A stretch of DNA of 64,000 nt from Bradyrhizobium sp. CCBAU 51765 (GCF_015291725.1 NZ_CP030038.1:1167001-1231000); one strand, 5' to 3'. Shown: positions 44,154 through 53,279, counted from the stretch's first letter. Made by a program: numbers and translations. Notes: generated from the letters alone by a model not told the origin.

Positions 44154-44657
44154 ATGGCCAAAGTCGCAGCCGCAGCAGGTATAGCCACCGGCCAGTGTCT
44201 CTGCGGCAGGATCGCCTTCGAGATCGACGTTCCCGCACGCTGGGCCTGGCACGATCACTCGGCCGCCAGCCGCCGCGCCCATGGCGCGGCTTACGCGACC
44301 TATGTCGGAAGCTGGAAGAAGCGCTTTCGCATCACATCCGGCAAGACATCGCTCACGCGTTATGAGGACAAGGCCACGAAGACCACGCGCAGCTTCTGCT
44401 CGCATTGCGGGACTCCGATCGCCTATGAGCGTCCGCGCGGTCCGCACATGGTCAACATCCCCCGCGCGCTGTTCAAGGAGCGCACCGGCCGCCAGCCACT
44501 CTATCACATCGCTATCGAGGAGCTGCAGGAATGGGCCTATACCGGCGAGCCGCTTGTGCCGCTGAAGGGTTTTCCGGGCGTGGTGTGGCAGCGCTCGAAA
44601 AAGAAGAAGCGGGCGAGAGGCGAGGATCCGTTCGAGCTCGGCCGGGAGGAGATGTAA
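44154..44657 (+). CDS. GFA-family (glutathione-dependent formaldehyde-activating) protein, incomplete zinc site
   Basis: The protein has 167 residues. The GFA fold is suggested by the first Cys pair GQCLCGRIAFEI (Cys15, Cys17), FCSHCGTPIAYERP (Cys82, Cys85) and the central YATYVGSWKKRFRITSG. The middle Cys-rich motif (normally C-H-C-X-X-C) is replaced by WAWHDHSAASRRAHG, so the catalytic-zinc cysteines are missing. The structural zinc could remain. A catalytic role in glutathione adducts is thus doubtful. GGAGAG precedes the ATG at 44154. Confidence 0.75.
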   Translation: MAKVAAAAGIATGQCLCGRIAFEIDVPARWAWHDHSAASRRAHGAAYATYVGSWKKRFRITSGKTSLTRYEDKATKTTRSFCSHCGTPIAYERPRGPHMVNIPRALFKERTGRQPLYHIAIEELQEWAYTGEPLVPLKGFPGVVWQRSKKKKRARGEDPFELGREEM

Positions 44658-44947
44658 GGGACCGCTTGCATTGTCCTCGTGCCCCGGATGCGGCGCGGCA
44701 CGAAGTGACGCACCGCTGAACCGGGGCCCATGCATCAGCGGGTTCGGCGCGAATTGGGTCCCGGCTTTGCGCCGCACCGCCGTAAGCGCGTTCACGCGCG
44801 TCTTCGACACGCTATGGCGCCGCGTCGCGTCTGGGACACGAGACCGTCCCGCGCAACGCAGCCATGACCGCGCTTCCTTGCATGCCTCCCAAGACTTCGG
44901 CCATCATGCCTTCAGTCCTTGCGGCAATGCCCGCTCCTGGAGGAAAC
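44658..44947. other. Gap with possible repeat before the ThDP enzyme gene
   Basis: No gene is seen in this 290-bp stretch. Around 44670-44735 there are GTGCCCCGGATGCGGCGCGG and ACCGGGGCCCATGCA, which may be half of a dispersed palindrome. The ThDP enzyme ribosome site GGAGGAAAC ends just before 44948. Confidence 0.4.
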
Positions 44948-46609
44948 ATGAAGAACAAGATCACCGGCCGCTCCGCCTTTCTCGCGCTGCTCAAGGACGA
45001 AGGCATCACGCATCTCTTCGGCAATCCCGGCACCACCGAGCTGCCGATCATGCACGCGCTGAAGGATCATCCTGATCTCACCTATGTAATGGCGATGCAG
45101 GAAAGCCTCGTGGTCGCGATTGCCGATGGCTACAGCCGCGCCTCGGGCAAGCTGGTCGCCTGCAACGTGCACGTCGCGCCCGGTCTCGGCAACGCGATGG
45201 GCTCGCTCTACAACGCCCAGTTCACGGGAACGCCGATGATCCTCACGGCCGGCCAGCAGGAGCAGGGCCACGGCCTGATGGAGCCGGTGCTCTATGGTCC
45301 GCTGGTGCGCATGGCCGAGCCGCTGGTGAAATGGGCGGTCGAGGTGACGCGGCTGGAGGACCTGCCGCGCATTGTCCGCCGCGCCGCCAAGGTGGCGACG
45401 ACGCCGCCGACCGGACCGGTGTTCATCTCGCTGCCCGGCGACATCCTCAACAGCGAGGCCGGGATCGATCTCGGCCGGTCCACCCGCATCGATGCGCGGA
45501 CAAGGCCGTCGGATGAAGCGTTGAAGGCCTTTGCTGCCCGTCTGCTCGAGGCCGAACGCCCGGTGATCGTCACCATGGACGAGGTGGTCAAAAGCGACGC
45601 GCTGAAGGAAGCGGCGGAACTCGCAGAGCTGCTGGGTGCGGCGGCCTATCAATCCTCGACGCCCTATGGCGCGCATTTCCTTTCCGAAAGCCCGAGTTTC
45701 GCCGGCACGCTCGCGCGCGTGCAGAAGGTCGCGCGCGACACGCTGGCGCCTTACGATCTCCTGATTGCGCTCGGTGGTGATCCCCTGCGGATGTCGGTCT
45801 TTAGCGAGGTCGATGCGCTGCCGGATGGTCTTGGCATCGTGCAGATCGGCCTCGTGGACTGGGAGATCGCCAAGAATTATGGAGTCGAGATCGCGCTCAA
45901 GGCGGATTTGAAGGAAACGCTACGTGCGCTGATCCCTGTGCTGAAGGAGATGGGTGGCGAGGCATTGGCGCAACGCGCCAGGCGGCGCCTTGCCGAACTC
46001 GCGCCGAAGAACTGGACCGCGCGCCGCGCCGAGCTGGTCGAGCAGATCGGCAAGAGCGCTGGCCGCGCGCCGATCGATCCGGACTTCCTGGTGCTGCAGA
46101 TGGTCGAGGCGATGCCTGACAATGCCATCCTCGTCGACGAAGGCCTCACCTCCAGCCGCCAGATCACGGCGCTGCGCCCGCACCGCGATCGCTACGGCTA
46201 TCATGGCCTTGCCTCCGGCGGCATCGGCTGGGGCCTGCCGGCGTCGGTCGGCGCCAGCATCGCCAATCCGGACCGGCCCGTGGTCTGCTTCTCGGGCGAC
46301 GGCAGCGCGATGTACTCGATCCAGTCGCTATGGACCGCGGCGCACCACAAGCTGCCGCTCAATGTCATCATCGTCAACAATGGCGGCTACCGTATCATCA
46401 AGCAGCGCCTGCTCGCCTTTCATGGCGACGACAATTACGTCGGCATGGACTTCGTCGACCCGCCGGTCGATTTCGTCGGCATCGCCAAGGCACTCGGCTG
46501 CGAGGCGATCAAGGTGAGCGACCCCCGCGAACTGAAGGCGACGCTGGCATCGGCCTTCAGTCGGCCGGGCACGAAACTGATCGAGGTCATGGTGGACGGG
46601 AAAGTGTAG
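44948..46609 (+). CDS. Thiamine-diphosphate enzyme, benzoylformate decarboxylase/acetolactate synthase type
   Basis: The protein has 553 residues with the three-domain ThDP layout. The N-terminal domain carries HLFGNPGTTELPIMHA and the cofactor-activating Glu52 in MAMQESLVVAIADGYSRA. The C-terminal domain has the GDG-N motif, VVCFSGDGSAMYSIQSLWTA then NVIIVNNGGYRI. FGNPGTTELP is typical of benzoylformate decarboxylase and related 2-keto acid decarboxylases, rather than the large acetolactate synthase. It would turn an aromatic or branched 2-keto acid into an aldehyde and CO2. The ATG at 44948 has GGAGGAAAC just before it. It could work with the aldehyde dehydrogenase upstream; that link is inference. 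Confidence 0.88.
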   Translation: MKNKITGRSAFLALLKDEGITHLFGNPGTTELPIMHALKDHPDLTYVMAMQESLVVAIADGYSRASGKLVACNVHVAPGLGNAMGSLYNAQFTGTPMILTAGQQEQGHGLMEPVLYGPLVRMAEPLVKWAVEVTRLEDLPRIVRRAAKVATTPPTGPVFISLPGDILNSEAGIDLGRSTRIDARTRPSDEALKAFAARLLEAERPVIVTMDEVVKSDALKEAAELAELLGAAAYQSSTPYGAHFLSESPSFAGTLARVQKVARDTLAPYDLLIALGGDPLRMSVFSEVDALPDGLGIVQIGLVDWEIAKNYGVEIALKADLKETLRALIPVLKEMGGEALAQRARRRLAELAPKNWTARRAELVEQIGKSAGRAPIDPDFLVLQMVEAMPDNAILVDEGLTSSRQITALRPHRDRYGYHGLASGGIGWGLPASVGASIANPDRPVVCFSGDGSAMYSIQSLWTAAHHKLPLNVIIVNNGGYRIIKQRLLAFHGDDNYVGMDFVDPPVDFVGIAKALGCEAIKVSDPRELKATLASAFSRPGTKLIEVMVDGKV

Positions 46610-46627
46610 GGCGGGCTCTGTCCGCCG

Positions 46628-46711
46628 TCATTGCGAGGAGCGCTTGCGACGAAGCAATCCAGGCTGTGTCCGCGGAGGGATTCTGGATTGCTTCGCTGCG
46701 CTCGCAATGAC
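46628..46711. repeat. Extragenic palindrome, GTCATTGCGAG family (copy 2)
   Basis: GTCATTGCGAGGAGCGCTTG...GAAGCAATCC and GGATTGCTTCGCTGCGCTCG...CAATGAC form the arms. It is the same family as at 44061-44138 and lies between convergent genes. Confidence 0.85.
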
Positions 46712-46724
46712 GAGGAGGAGGCAG

Positions 46725-48104
46725 CTACCCCTTCTTCCCCACCCGATACCCCGCCGCCGGATGCGACGCGCCGAGCCTTGCGCGCCCGCCGCCGAACAGC
46801 TTCTCCCGCAGCGTGCCCTTCGCATACTCGCTCTTGTACCGTCCGCGCCGGGTGAGCTCCGGCACCAGCATGTCGGCGATGTCCTCGAAATCGCCGGGCG
46901 AGATCGCGAACGCGACGTTGAGCCCGTCAACGTCGGTTGCTTCGAACCATTGCTCGATCTTGTCGGCCACCATCTCGGGCGTGCCGACCATGACCGGGCC
47001 GGCGCCGCCGATACCGACATGCTCGATGACGTCGCGCACGGTCCAGACGCGGTCGGGGTCGGCGCGGGTGACGTTGTCCATCGCGCTGCGGCCGGCGTCG
47101 TTCTGGACGTGGCGGACCTGCTGGTCGAGATCGTAGCCGGAGAAATCGACGCCGGTCCATCCCGACATCAGGGCGAGCGCGCCCTCGGGGCTGATATGGC
47201 GGCGATAGTCGGCGTATTTCTCCTTCGCCTCGGCTTCGGTCCGCCCGAGGATGATCGTCATCATCGAGAACATCAGGATCTCGGCCGGGTTGCGGCCGAG
47301 CGCGGCGGCCTCCTGCCGGATCGCGGAGACGCGCGGCGCGATCACCTTGGCCGACGGTCCCGACATGAACACGCATTCGGCATGCTTTGCCGCGAACTGC
47401 CGGCCGCGCGGCGAGGTGCCGGCCTGGTACAGCACGGGCGTGCGCTGCGGCGACGGTTCGCTGAGGTGAATGGTGTTGTTGATGCGGTAGTTCGCGCCCT
47501 CGTGATTGACGCGATGAACTTTCGCGGGATCGGTGAAGATGCCGCGCTTGCGGTCGCGCAGCACGGCATCGTCCTCCCAGCTCCCTTCCCAGAGCTTGTA
47601 GACCACCTCCATATATTCGTCGGCGATGTCGTAGCGGTCGTCATGCCCGGTCTGCTTGTCCTTGCCGGCGCCGCGCGCAGCGCTGTCGAGATAGCCGGTG
47701 ACGACGTTCCAGCCGATCCGCCCCTCGGTGAGGTGATCGAGTGTCGACATGCGCCGCGCGAACGGGTAGGGCGGCTCGAAGGACAGATTGCTGGTGACGC
47801 CGAAACCGAGATTTTGGGTCACGGCTGCCATCGCCGACAGCAGCAGCAGCGGCTCGTTCGAAGGCGTCTGTGCCGCATTGCGCAAGGCTGCGTCAGGGCT
47901 GTTGCCATAGACGTCGTAGACCCCAAGCACGTCCGCCAGGAACAGCCCGTCGAAGCGGCCCCGTTCCAGGGTTCGGGCGAGATCGATCCAGTAGGGCAGG
48001 CGGTTGTAGTCGGCCGTGCGGTCGCGCGGATGGGTCCACAGGCCCGGTGACTGGTGTGCGACGCAATTCATCGCAAAGGCGTTGAGCCTGATCTCTTTGG
48101 CCAT
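46725..48104 (-). CDS. Flavin-dependent monooxygenase, NtaA/SnaA/DszA (LLM) family
   Basis: The protein has 459 residues. It begins MAKEIRLNAFAMNCVAHQSP and shows the luciferase-like barrel with FDGLFLADVLGVYDVYGNSP, ARRMSTLDHLTEGRIGWNVV (the conserved T-x-x-H-L-S-x-G-R-x-G-W-N block) and VLYQAGTSPRGRQFAAKHAE. Family members use FMNH2 from a partner reductase to oxidise organosulfur compounds or chelators such as NTA. No reductase gene is adjacent. The substrate is not predictable. Confidence 0.93.
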   Translation of the reverse strand: MAKEIRLNAFAMNCVAHQSPGLWTHPRDRTADYNRLPYWIDLARTLERGRFDGLFLADVLGVYDVYGNSPDAALRNAAQTPSNEPLLLLSAMAAVTQNLGFGVTSNLSFEPPYPFARRMSTLDHLTEGRIGWNVVTGYLDSAARGAGKDKQTGHDDRYDIADEYMEVVYKLWEGSWEDDAVLRDRKRGIFTDPAKVHRVNHEGANYRINNTIHLSEPSPQRTPVLYQAGTSPRGRQFAAKHAECVFMSGPSAKVIAPRVSAIRQEAAALGRNPAEILMFSMMTIILGRTEAEAKEKYADYRRHISPEGALALMSGWTGVDFSGYDLDQQVRHVQNDAGRSAMDNVTRADPDRVWTVRDVIEHVGIGGAGPVMVGTPEMVADKIEQWFEATDVDGLNVAFAISPGDFEDIADMLVPELTRRGRYKSEYAKGTLREKLFGGGRARLGASHPAAGYRVGKKG

Positions 48105-48290
48105 GCTGGTCCCCTCGGTGCCCTGTACTGAGCGCTCTTCGAATGATAGATGTGCGCCCCAACTTGGCGAAGTTCTTGCATATGTTTGGGTGTTGGCAAG
48201 GTCAAAATCAGCGGTGCCGCCACGCCTGGCAAGCCGATCTCAAGCGAGCAGGAACGAAATCCCAAGAGAATTACAAGCGAACTACAAGAG

Positions 48291-48336
48291 AAACTCCAAG
48301 AAACTCTCCAAGAAACTCTCCAAGAAACTCTCCAAG
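48291..48336. repeat. 12-bp tandem repeat
   Basis: AAACTCTCCAAG occurs three times without change (48301-48336), preceded by a shortened copy (AAACTCCAAG, 48291-48300) and more diverged CAAGAGAA/CAAGCGAA units before that. It lies 72 bp before the start of the M20 peptidase gene and could affect its promoter or leader. Confidence 0.85.
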
Positions 48337-48407
48337 CCCCCTGCCACTTTCGATGGCCGATGTAGCCCGCTACGTTCGCCCGCGTCGAAACCTTGAAAAC
48401 GAAAGCA

Positions 48408-49805
48408 ATGACCAGAGCCGACGCCATCGCCCGCGCCCGGGACGACTTTAAATCCGGCGCGTTCCTCGCCGAGCTCGACCGCCGCGTCGCGTATCGGACC
48501 GAAAGCCAGAATCCATCGCGGGGCACCGAGCTGCGCGCCTATCTGGAACGGGAGATGCAGCCGGCCTTCGCCGCGCTCGATTTTTCCAGCCGCATCGTCG
48601 AATCCCCGAGCGGCAAGGCACCCTTCCTGTTGGCCGAATGTCACGAGAGCGCGTCGGCGCCGACCGTGCTGATCTACGGCCATGGCGATGTCGTCGACGG
48701 CATGGAGGGCGAGTGGCGCGATGGCCGCGATCCCTGGCGCACGACGGTTGCAGGTACGCGCCTCTACGGTCGCGGCACCGCCGACAACAAGGGTCAGCAC
48801 AGCATCAATATGGCGGCACTCCGCGCGGTGCGTGACGCTCGCGGCGGCAAACTCGGCTTCAACGCGAAATTCATCGTCGAGATGGGCGAGGAGATCGGCT
48901 CGCCGGATCTCGGCAAGGTCTGCGATCTCAATCGGGACGCGCTCAAGGCGGACCTGTTCGTGGCCTCCGACGGGCCGCGCCTGTCCGCGGACCGGCCGAC
49001 GCTCTTTCTCGGCTGCCGTGGCGGCATCCGCATTCATCTCGACGTGAATCTGCGCGACGGTGGCCACCATTCCGGCAATTGGGGCGGCGTGCTCGCCAAT
49101 CCTGCGACCATTCTGGTCAACGCGATCTCGACCCTGGTCGACGGCCACGGCCGTCTCCTGCTCGATGCCCTGAAGCCGCCGCGGCTCACCAACCAGATCC
49201 GCAGCTACCTCGCCGACGTGCAGGTGGTGCCGACCGCGGACGAGCCGGCGCTCGCGGAGAACTGGGGCGAGGAGGGGCTGTCGGCGGCCGAGCGGCTCTA
49301 TGCCTGGAACACGCTCGAAGTGCTGGCGATGTCGTCGGGCAATATCGAGAAGCCGGCGAACGCCATTCCCGGTCACGCCAATGCCGTGTTGCAACTGCGT
49401 TTCGTGGTCGGGACGAAGGTCGAGGGCCTGATCGATGCAATCCGCGCGCATCTCGTTGCAAAGGGTTTTCCAATGGTCGAGGTGCGGGCGGCGCAGAGCT
49501 TTGCTGCATCGCGCACCGATTTCGACAGCCCCTGGATCAAATGGGCGGCGGATTCGGTCAGGGAGACCACGGGCAAGGCGCCGGCCGTGCTGCCGAATTT
49601 CGGCGGCTCGTTGCCGAACGACGTGTTTTCCGAGATCCTGGGCCTGCCGACGATCTGGGTGCCGCACTCCTATCCGGGCTGCTCCCAGCATGCGCCCAAT
49701 GAGCACATCCTGCTGCCCTTGACCGAAGAGGCCTTGACGGTGATGGCCGGGCTGTTCTGGGATCTCGGGGAATTGCCAGGACCACTGACAGGTCCGTTAA
49801 CCTGA
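48408..49805 (+). CDS. M20-family metallopeptidase
   Basis: The protein has 465 residues. The metal ligands are in VLIYGHGDVVDGMEG, YGRGTADNKGQHSIN, VEMGEEIGSPDLG and the late His in YPGCSQHAPNEH. The dimerisation domain carries GGHHSGNWGGVLANPAT. It probably cleaves a small dipeptide or N-acyl amino acid with two zinc ions in the cytoplasm. The ATG at 48408 is used; a TTG at 48393 is also open. It is upstream of and co-directional with the amino-acid ABC transporter genes, so it may process imported compounds, but the 87-bp gap leaves this open. Confidence 0.9.
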   Translation: MTRADAIARARDDFKSGAFLAELDRRVAYRTESQNPSRGTELRAYLEREMQPAFAALDFSSRIVESPSGKAPFLLAECHESASAPTVLIYGHGDVVDGMEGEWRDGRDPWRTTVAGTRLYGRGTADNKGQHSINMAALRAVRDARGGKLGFNAKFIVEMGEEIGSPDLGKVCDLNRDALKADLFVASDGPRLSADRPTLFLGCRGGIRIHLDVNLRDGGHHSGNWGGVLANPATILVNAISTLVDGHGRLLLDALKPPRLTNQIRSYLADVQVVPTADEPALAENWGEEGLSAAERLYAWNTLEVLAMSSGNIEKPANAIPGHANAVLQLRFVVGTKVEGLIDAIRAHLVAKGFPMVEVRAAQSFAASRTDFDSPWIKWAADSVRETTGKAPAVLPNFGGSLPNDVFSEILGLPTIWVPHSYPGCSQHAPNEHILLPLTEEALTVMAGLFWDLGELPGPLTGPLT

Positions 49806-49892
49806 GGCATCGGTCCAGCCGAAAGTCACATTCTAATCCGGCCCGATTTGTGCTTGCATCCGGCCGCATCATCCTGAAAGGGGAAGAAGAAA

Positions 49893-50804
49893 GTGAAACA
49901 TTTCCGTAGCATCGGGCTCGCGCTCGCCGCGACCTTCGTCGTCAGCCAGGCCGGGGCCCAGGAGCTGACCGGCACGCTGAAGAACATCAAGGACACCGGC
50001 GCGATCACGCTCGGCTTCCGCGACTCCTCGATTCCGTTCTCCTATCTGGACGACAACCAGAAGCCCGTCGGGTTCGCGATGGACATCTGCTACAAGATCG
50101 TCGACGCCGTGAAGAAGGAGCTCAAGCTCGACAAGCTCGAGGTCAAGCTCAACCCGGTGACGTCGGCGACGCGTATCCCGCTGATGGCCAACGGCACCAT
50201 CGACCTCGAATGCGGCTCGACCACCAACAATGCCGAGCGCCAGAAGCAGGTCGCCTTCACCAACACCCACTACCTGACCGCCAGCCGCTATGTCTTCAAG
50301 AAGTCGAGCGGCCTGAAGTCGATCGACGATCTCAAGGGCAAGACCGTCGTCTCGACCGCCGGCACCACCAACATCAAGCAGCTCACCGAAGCCAACGTCG
50401 CGAAGGGCCTCGGCGCCAACATCATTCCGGCCAAGGACCACGCCGAAGCCTTCCTCATGGTCGAGACCGACCGCGCGGTCGCCTTCGTCATGGACGACAT
50501 CCTGCTGGCGAGCCTCGTCGCCGGTTCGAAGAACCCGGACGACTACGTCATCTCCAAGGATGCATTCTCCAAGCCCGAGCCCTACGGCATCATGCTGCGC
50601 AAGGACGACCCCGCCTTCAAGAAGGTGGTCGATGCGGCGACGGCGGCGCTCTATACGTCCGGCGAAGCCCAGAAGATCTACGACAAGTGGTTCACCCAGA
50701 AGATCCCGCCGAAGGGCCTGAACCTCAACACGCCGATCTCGGCCGAGCTGAAGAACGAGTTCGCCAAGCCGACGGATTCGCCGAACCCGGACGACTACAA
50801 GTGA
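49893..50804 (+). CDS. gltI: Acidic amino acid ABC transporter, substrate-binding protein
   Basis: The protein has 303 residues. A signal peptide (KHFRSIGLALAATFVVSQAG) ends near AQ. The mature part has GAITLGFRDSSIPFSYLDDN, GFAMDICYKIVDAVKK, and ANGTIDLECGSTTNNAERQK, which are the marks of the GltI/AatJ family that binds glutamate and aspartate. The GTG at 49893 has GGGGAAG upstream. It is the first gene of a GltIJKL operon. A strong hairpin after it probably keeps its mRNA more abundant than that of the permease genes. Confidence 0.93.
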   Translation: MKHFRSIGLALAATFVVSQAGAQELTGTLKNIKDTGAITLGFRDSSIPFSYLDDNQKPVGFAMDICYKIVDAVKKELKLDKLEVKLNPVTSATRIPLMANGTIDLECGSTTNNAERQKQVAFTNTHYLTASRYVFKKSSGLKSIDDLKGKTVVSTAGTTNIKQLTEANVAKGLGANIIPAKDHAEAFLMVETDRAVAFVMDDILLASLVAGSKNPDDYVISKDAFSKPEPYGIMLRKDDPAFKKVVDAATAALYTSGEAQKIYDKWFTQKIPPKGLNLNTPISAELKNEFAKPTDSPNPDDYK

Positions 50805-50832
50805 GATAAACCTCGATCTTTCGATCGGGATC

Positions 50833-50869
50833 ATGTCCGGCCACTCTTGACACCAGGGTGGCCGGACAT
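50833..50869 (+). terminator. Intercistronic hairpin after gltI
   Basis: ATGTCCGGCCAC (50833-50844) and GTGGCCGGACAT (50858-50869) are a perfect 12-bp inverted repeat. Only a short T run follows, so it is likely a partial terminator or mRNA-stabilising element between the binding-protein gene and the permease genes. Confidence 0.75.
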
Positions 50870-50920
50870 TTGCATAGGCGCTCAGGACATCCATGACTGG
50901 CGCGTTCGCGCGGGGGACAC

Positions 50921-51652
50921 GTGAACTACAACTGGAACTGGGGAATCTTTTTCCAGCCGAACCCGATGGGGACCGGCACCTATCTCGACATGCTGCTGTC
51001 GGGCCTGGTGCTGACCCTCAAGACCGCGGCGCTGGCCTGGGTGATCGCGCTGATCACCGGCTCGATCGTCGGCGTGATGCGTACGCTGCCGTCGAAGGGG
51101 GCGAACTGGTTCGGCTTTGCCTATGTCGAATTCTTCCGCAACATGCCGCTGCTCGTGCAGCTCTTCCTGTGGTACTTCGTTCTGCCGGAGCTGCTGCCAA
51201 AAGCTGCCGGCACCTGGCTGAAGCAGCTCCCGAACGCGCCGTTCTGGACGGCCGCGATCGGCATCGGCTTCTTCATGTCGGCCCGCGTCGCCGTGCAATT
51301 GCAGGCCGGCATCGGTTCGCTGCCGCGCGGGCAGAAGATGGCCGCAACCGCGCTGGGCCTGACCACGGTACAGGCCTATCGCTACGTGCTGCTGCCGATG
51401 GCCTTCCGCATCATCCTGCCGCCGCTCACCTCTGAATTCCTCAACACCATCAAGAACACGGCGGTCGCGATCACCATCGGCCTGCTCGAACTGACGGGAC
51501 AGGCGCGCTCGATGCAGGAATTCTCCTTCCAGGTGTTCGAGGCCTTCACCGCCGCGACCATCCTCTACCTCCTCGTCAACGCCGTCGTCGTGACCGGAAT
51601 GCGCTTCCTCGAGCGCTGGGTCGCGATCCCCGGCTACATTACGGGGAAATAA
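50921..51652 (+). CDS. gltJ: Acidic amino acid ABC transporter permease GltJ
   Basis: The protein has 243 residues and starts MNYNWNWGIFFQPNPMGTGT, with about five helices. The EAA loop region reads AATALGLTTVQAYRYVLLPM, where the ATPase docks. YVEFFRNMPLLVQLFLWYF is typical of polar amino acid permeases (HisMQ/GltJ). A GTG start at 50921 follows GGGGGA. It forms a heterodimer with GltK, whose gene starts 3 bp after its stop. Confidence 0.93.
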   Translation: MNYNWNWGIFFQPNPMGTGTYLDMLLSGLVLTLKTAALAWVIALITGSIVGVMRTLPSKGANWFGFAYVEFFRNMPLLVQLFLWYFVLPELLPKAAGTWLKQLPNAPFWTAAIGIGFFMSARVAVQLQAGIGSLPRGQKMAATALGLTTVQAYRYVLLPMAFRIILPPLTSEFLNTIKNTAVAITIGLLELTGQARSMQEFSFQVFEAFTAATILYLLVNAVVVTGMRFLERWVAIPGYITGK

Positions 51653-51655
51653 GCG

Positions 51656-52348
51656 ATGTTCGGCAATCTCGATTTCGACGTCATCCGCCGCGCGCTGCCC
51701 TACCTGTTCTTCGAGGGCATGACCTTCACGCTGACGCTGACGGGGCTCGCTGCCCTCGGCGGCCTCATCTTCGGCACGGCACTCGCGCTGATGCGCCTCT
51801 CCGGCTACAAGCTGCTCGGCCGCATCGCCGGCGTCTATGTCGACTTCATGCGCTCGCTGCCGCTGGTGCTGGTGATCTTCTGGTTCTACTTCCTGGTGCC
51901 CTATATCGGGCAGTGGGTGACCGGCGCCTCGCGCCCGATCAGCGTCGGCGCCTTCGCATCCTCGCTCATCACCTTCATCATGTTCGAGGCGGCGTATTTC
52001 TCGGAGATCATGCGCGCTGGCATCCAGTCGATCTCGCGCGGACAGCCGGCCGCGGCGAGTGCCCTGGGGCTGACCTACGCCCAGACCATGCGCTACGTCG
52101 TGCTGCCGCAGGCCTTCCGCAACATGCTGCCGGTGCTGATCACGCAGACCATCGTGCTGTTCCAGGACACCTCGTTGGTCTACGTCCTGTCGATCACGGA
52201 CTTCCTGGGCGCAGCCAGCAAGGTGGCGCAGCGCGACGGGCGCCTGGTCGAAATGTATCTGTTCGCAGCCGTGGTCTATTTCACCATCTCCTGTATCGCG
52301 TCCTACGGCGTCCGCCGCCTCCAGGCGCGCATCGCCATCATTCGCTAG
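51656..52348 (+). CDS. gltK: Acidic amino acid ABC transporter permease GltK
   Basis: The protein has 230 residues and starts MFGNLDFDVIRRALPYLFFE. The EAA loop is AASALGLTYAQTMRYVVLPQ. YVDFMRSLPLVLVIFWFYFL is the counterpart of the RNxP motif. It pairs with GltJ to form the inner-membrane channel. The gap to gltJ is 3 bp and to gltL 12 bp. Confidence 0.93.
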   Translation: MFGNLDFDVIRRALPYLFFEGMTFTLTLTGLAALGGLIFGTALALMRLSGYKLLGRIAGVYVDFMRSLPLVLVIFWFYFLVPYIGQWVTGASRPISVGAFASSLITFIMFEAAYFSEIMRAGIQSISRGQPAAASALGLTYAQTMRYVVLPQAFRNMLPVLITQTIVLFQDTSLVYVLSITDFLGAASKVAQRDGRLVEMYLFAAVVYFTISCIASYGVRRLQARIAIIR

Positions 52349-52360
52349 GGCTCCCCCCTC

Positions 52361-53092
52361 ATGATCGAAATCAGCCACGTCAACAAATGGTACAGCCCGA
52401 GTTTCCAGGTGCTGACCGACTGCACCACCAGCGTCACCAAGGGTGAGGTCGTGGTGGTTTGCGGCCCCTCCGGCTCGGGCAAGTCGACGCTGATCAAATG
52501 CGTCAACGCGCTGGAGCCGTTCCAGAGCGGGGACATCCTGGTCGACGGCATCAAGGTCAATGATCCCAAGACCAACCTCCCGAAGCTGCGTTCGCGGGTC
52601 GGCATGGTGTTCCAGCACTTCGAGCTGTTTCCTCACCTGAAGATCATCGACAATCTCTGCCTCGCGCAGGAGAAGGTGCTCGACCGGTCGCGCGACAAGG
52701 CGAAGGCGAAAGGCATGCAGCTGCTGGAGCGCGTCGGCCTCAAGGAACAGGCGCAAAAGTATCCCGCGAACCTGTCCGGCGGCCAACAGCAGCGCGTTGC
52801 GATCGCCCGTGCGCTCGCCATGGATCCGATCGTCATGCTGTTCGACGAGCCGACTTCCGCGCTTGATCCGGAAATGGTTAGCGAGGTGCTCGACGTCATG
52901 GTGGATCTAGCTCATGAGGGCATGACCATGATGGTTGTCACCCATGAGATGGGTTTTGCCCGCAAGGTCGCCAACCGCGTCATCTTCATGGACCGCGGCG
53001 AGATCGTCGAGGACGCGGCGAAGGAAGACTTCTTCGGCAAGCCCCGTAGCGACCGCGCGCAGAAGTTCTTGTCGAAGATTTTGTCGCACTAA
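52361..53092 (+). CDS. gltL: Acidic amino acid ABC transporter ATPase GltL
   Basis: The protein has 243 residues. Walker A is [13 protein letters not shown], the signature is [17 protein letters not shown], Walker B is [20 protein letters not shown], and the switch His is in [11 protein letters not shown]. These mark a polar amino acid ABC ATPase (GlnQ/GltL). It hydrolyses ATP to drive uptake of glutamate/aspartate through GltJK. It ends the operon; an extragenic palindrome follows 8 bp after the stop. Confidence 0.95.
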   Translation: MIEISHVNKWYSPSFQVLTDCTTSVTKGEVVVVCGPSGSGKSTLIKCVNALEPFQSGDILVDGIKVNDPKTNLPKLRSRVGMVFQHFELFPHLKIIDNLCLAQEKVLDRSRDKAKAKGMQLLERVGLKEQAQKYPANLSGGQQQRVAIARALAMDPIVMLFDEPTSALDPEMVSEVLDVMVDLAHEGMTMMVVTHEMGFARKVANRVIFMDRGEIVEDAAKEDFFGKPRSDRAQKFLSKILSH

Positions 53093-53100
53093 TTACCGCC

Positions 53101-53205
53101 GTCATTCCGGGATGCGCCGAAGGCGCAGGCCCGGAATCCATCGGGCGGCAATGCCCGGGGCAGAACGGATTCCGGGCTTGTCGCTTCGCGCCGCCCCGGA
53201 ATGAC
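53101..53205. repeat. Extragenic palindrome, GTCATTCCGG family (copy 2)
   Basis: GTCATTCCGGGATGCGCCGA at one end and GCCGCCCCGGAATGAC at the other close an imperfect palindrome of 105 bp. The family is shared with 43897-44023. Confidence 0.8.
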
Positions 53206-53279
53206 GAATAGAGGGGTGATCCGTCCCCCTAACTGGCGTATAAGCGCGCCAAATTCCCCATCTCGCCAGGAGACCTGCC

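Noticed and set aside
48282..49706. Long minus-strand frame opposite the M20 peptidase
   Set aside because: It is antisense to a gene with all M20 metal motifs; the repeated LESFLESF end is just the tandem DNA repeat read through.
49806..49892. Sigma-54 promoter before gltI
   Set aside because: A TTGCA is present, but the upstream TGGCAC-like half at the right spacing is missing.
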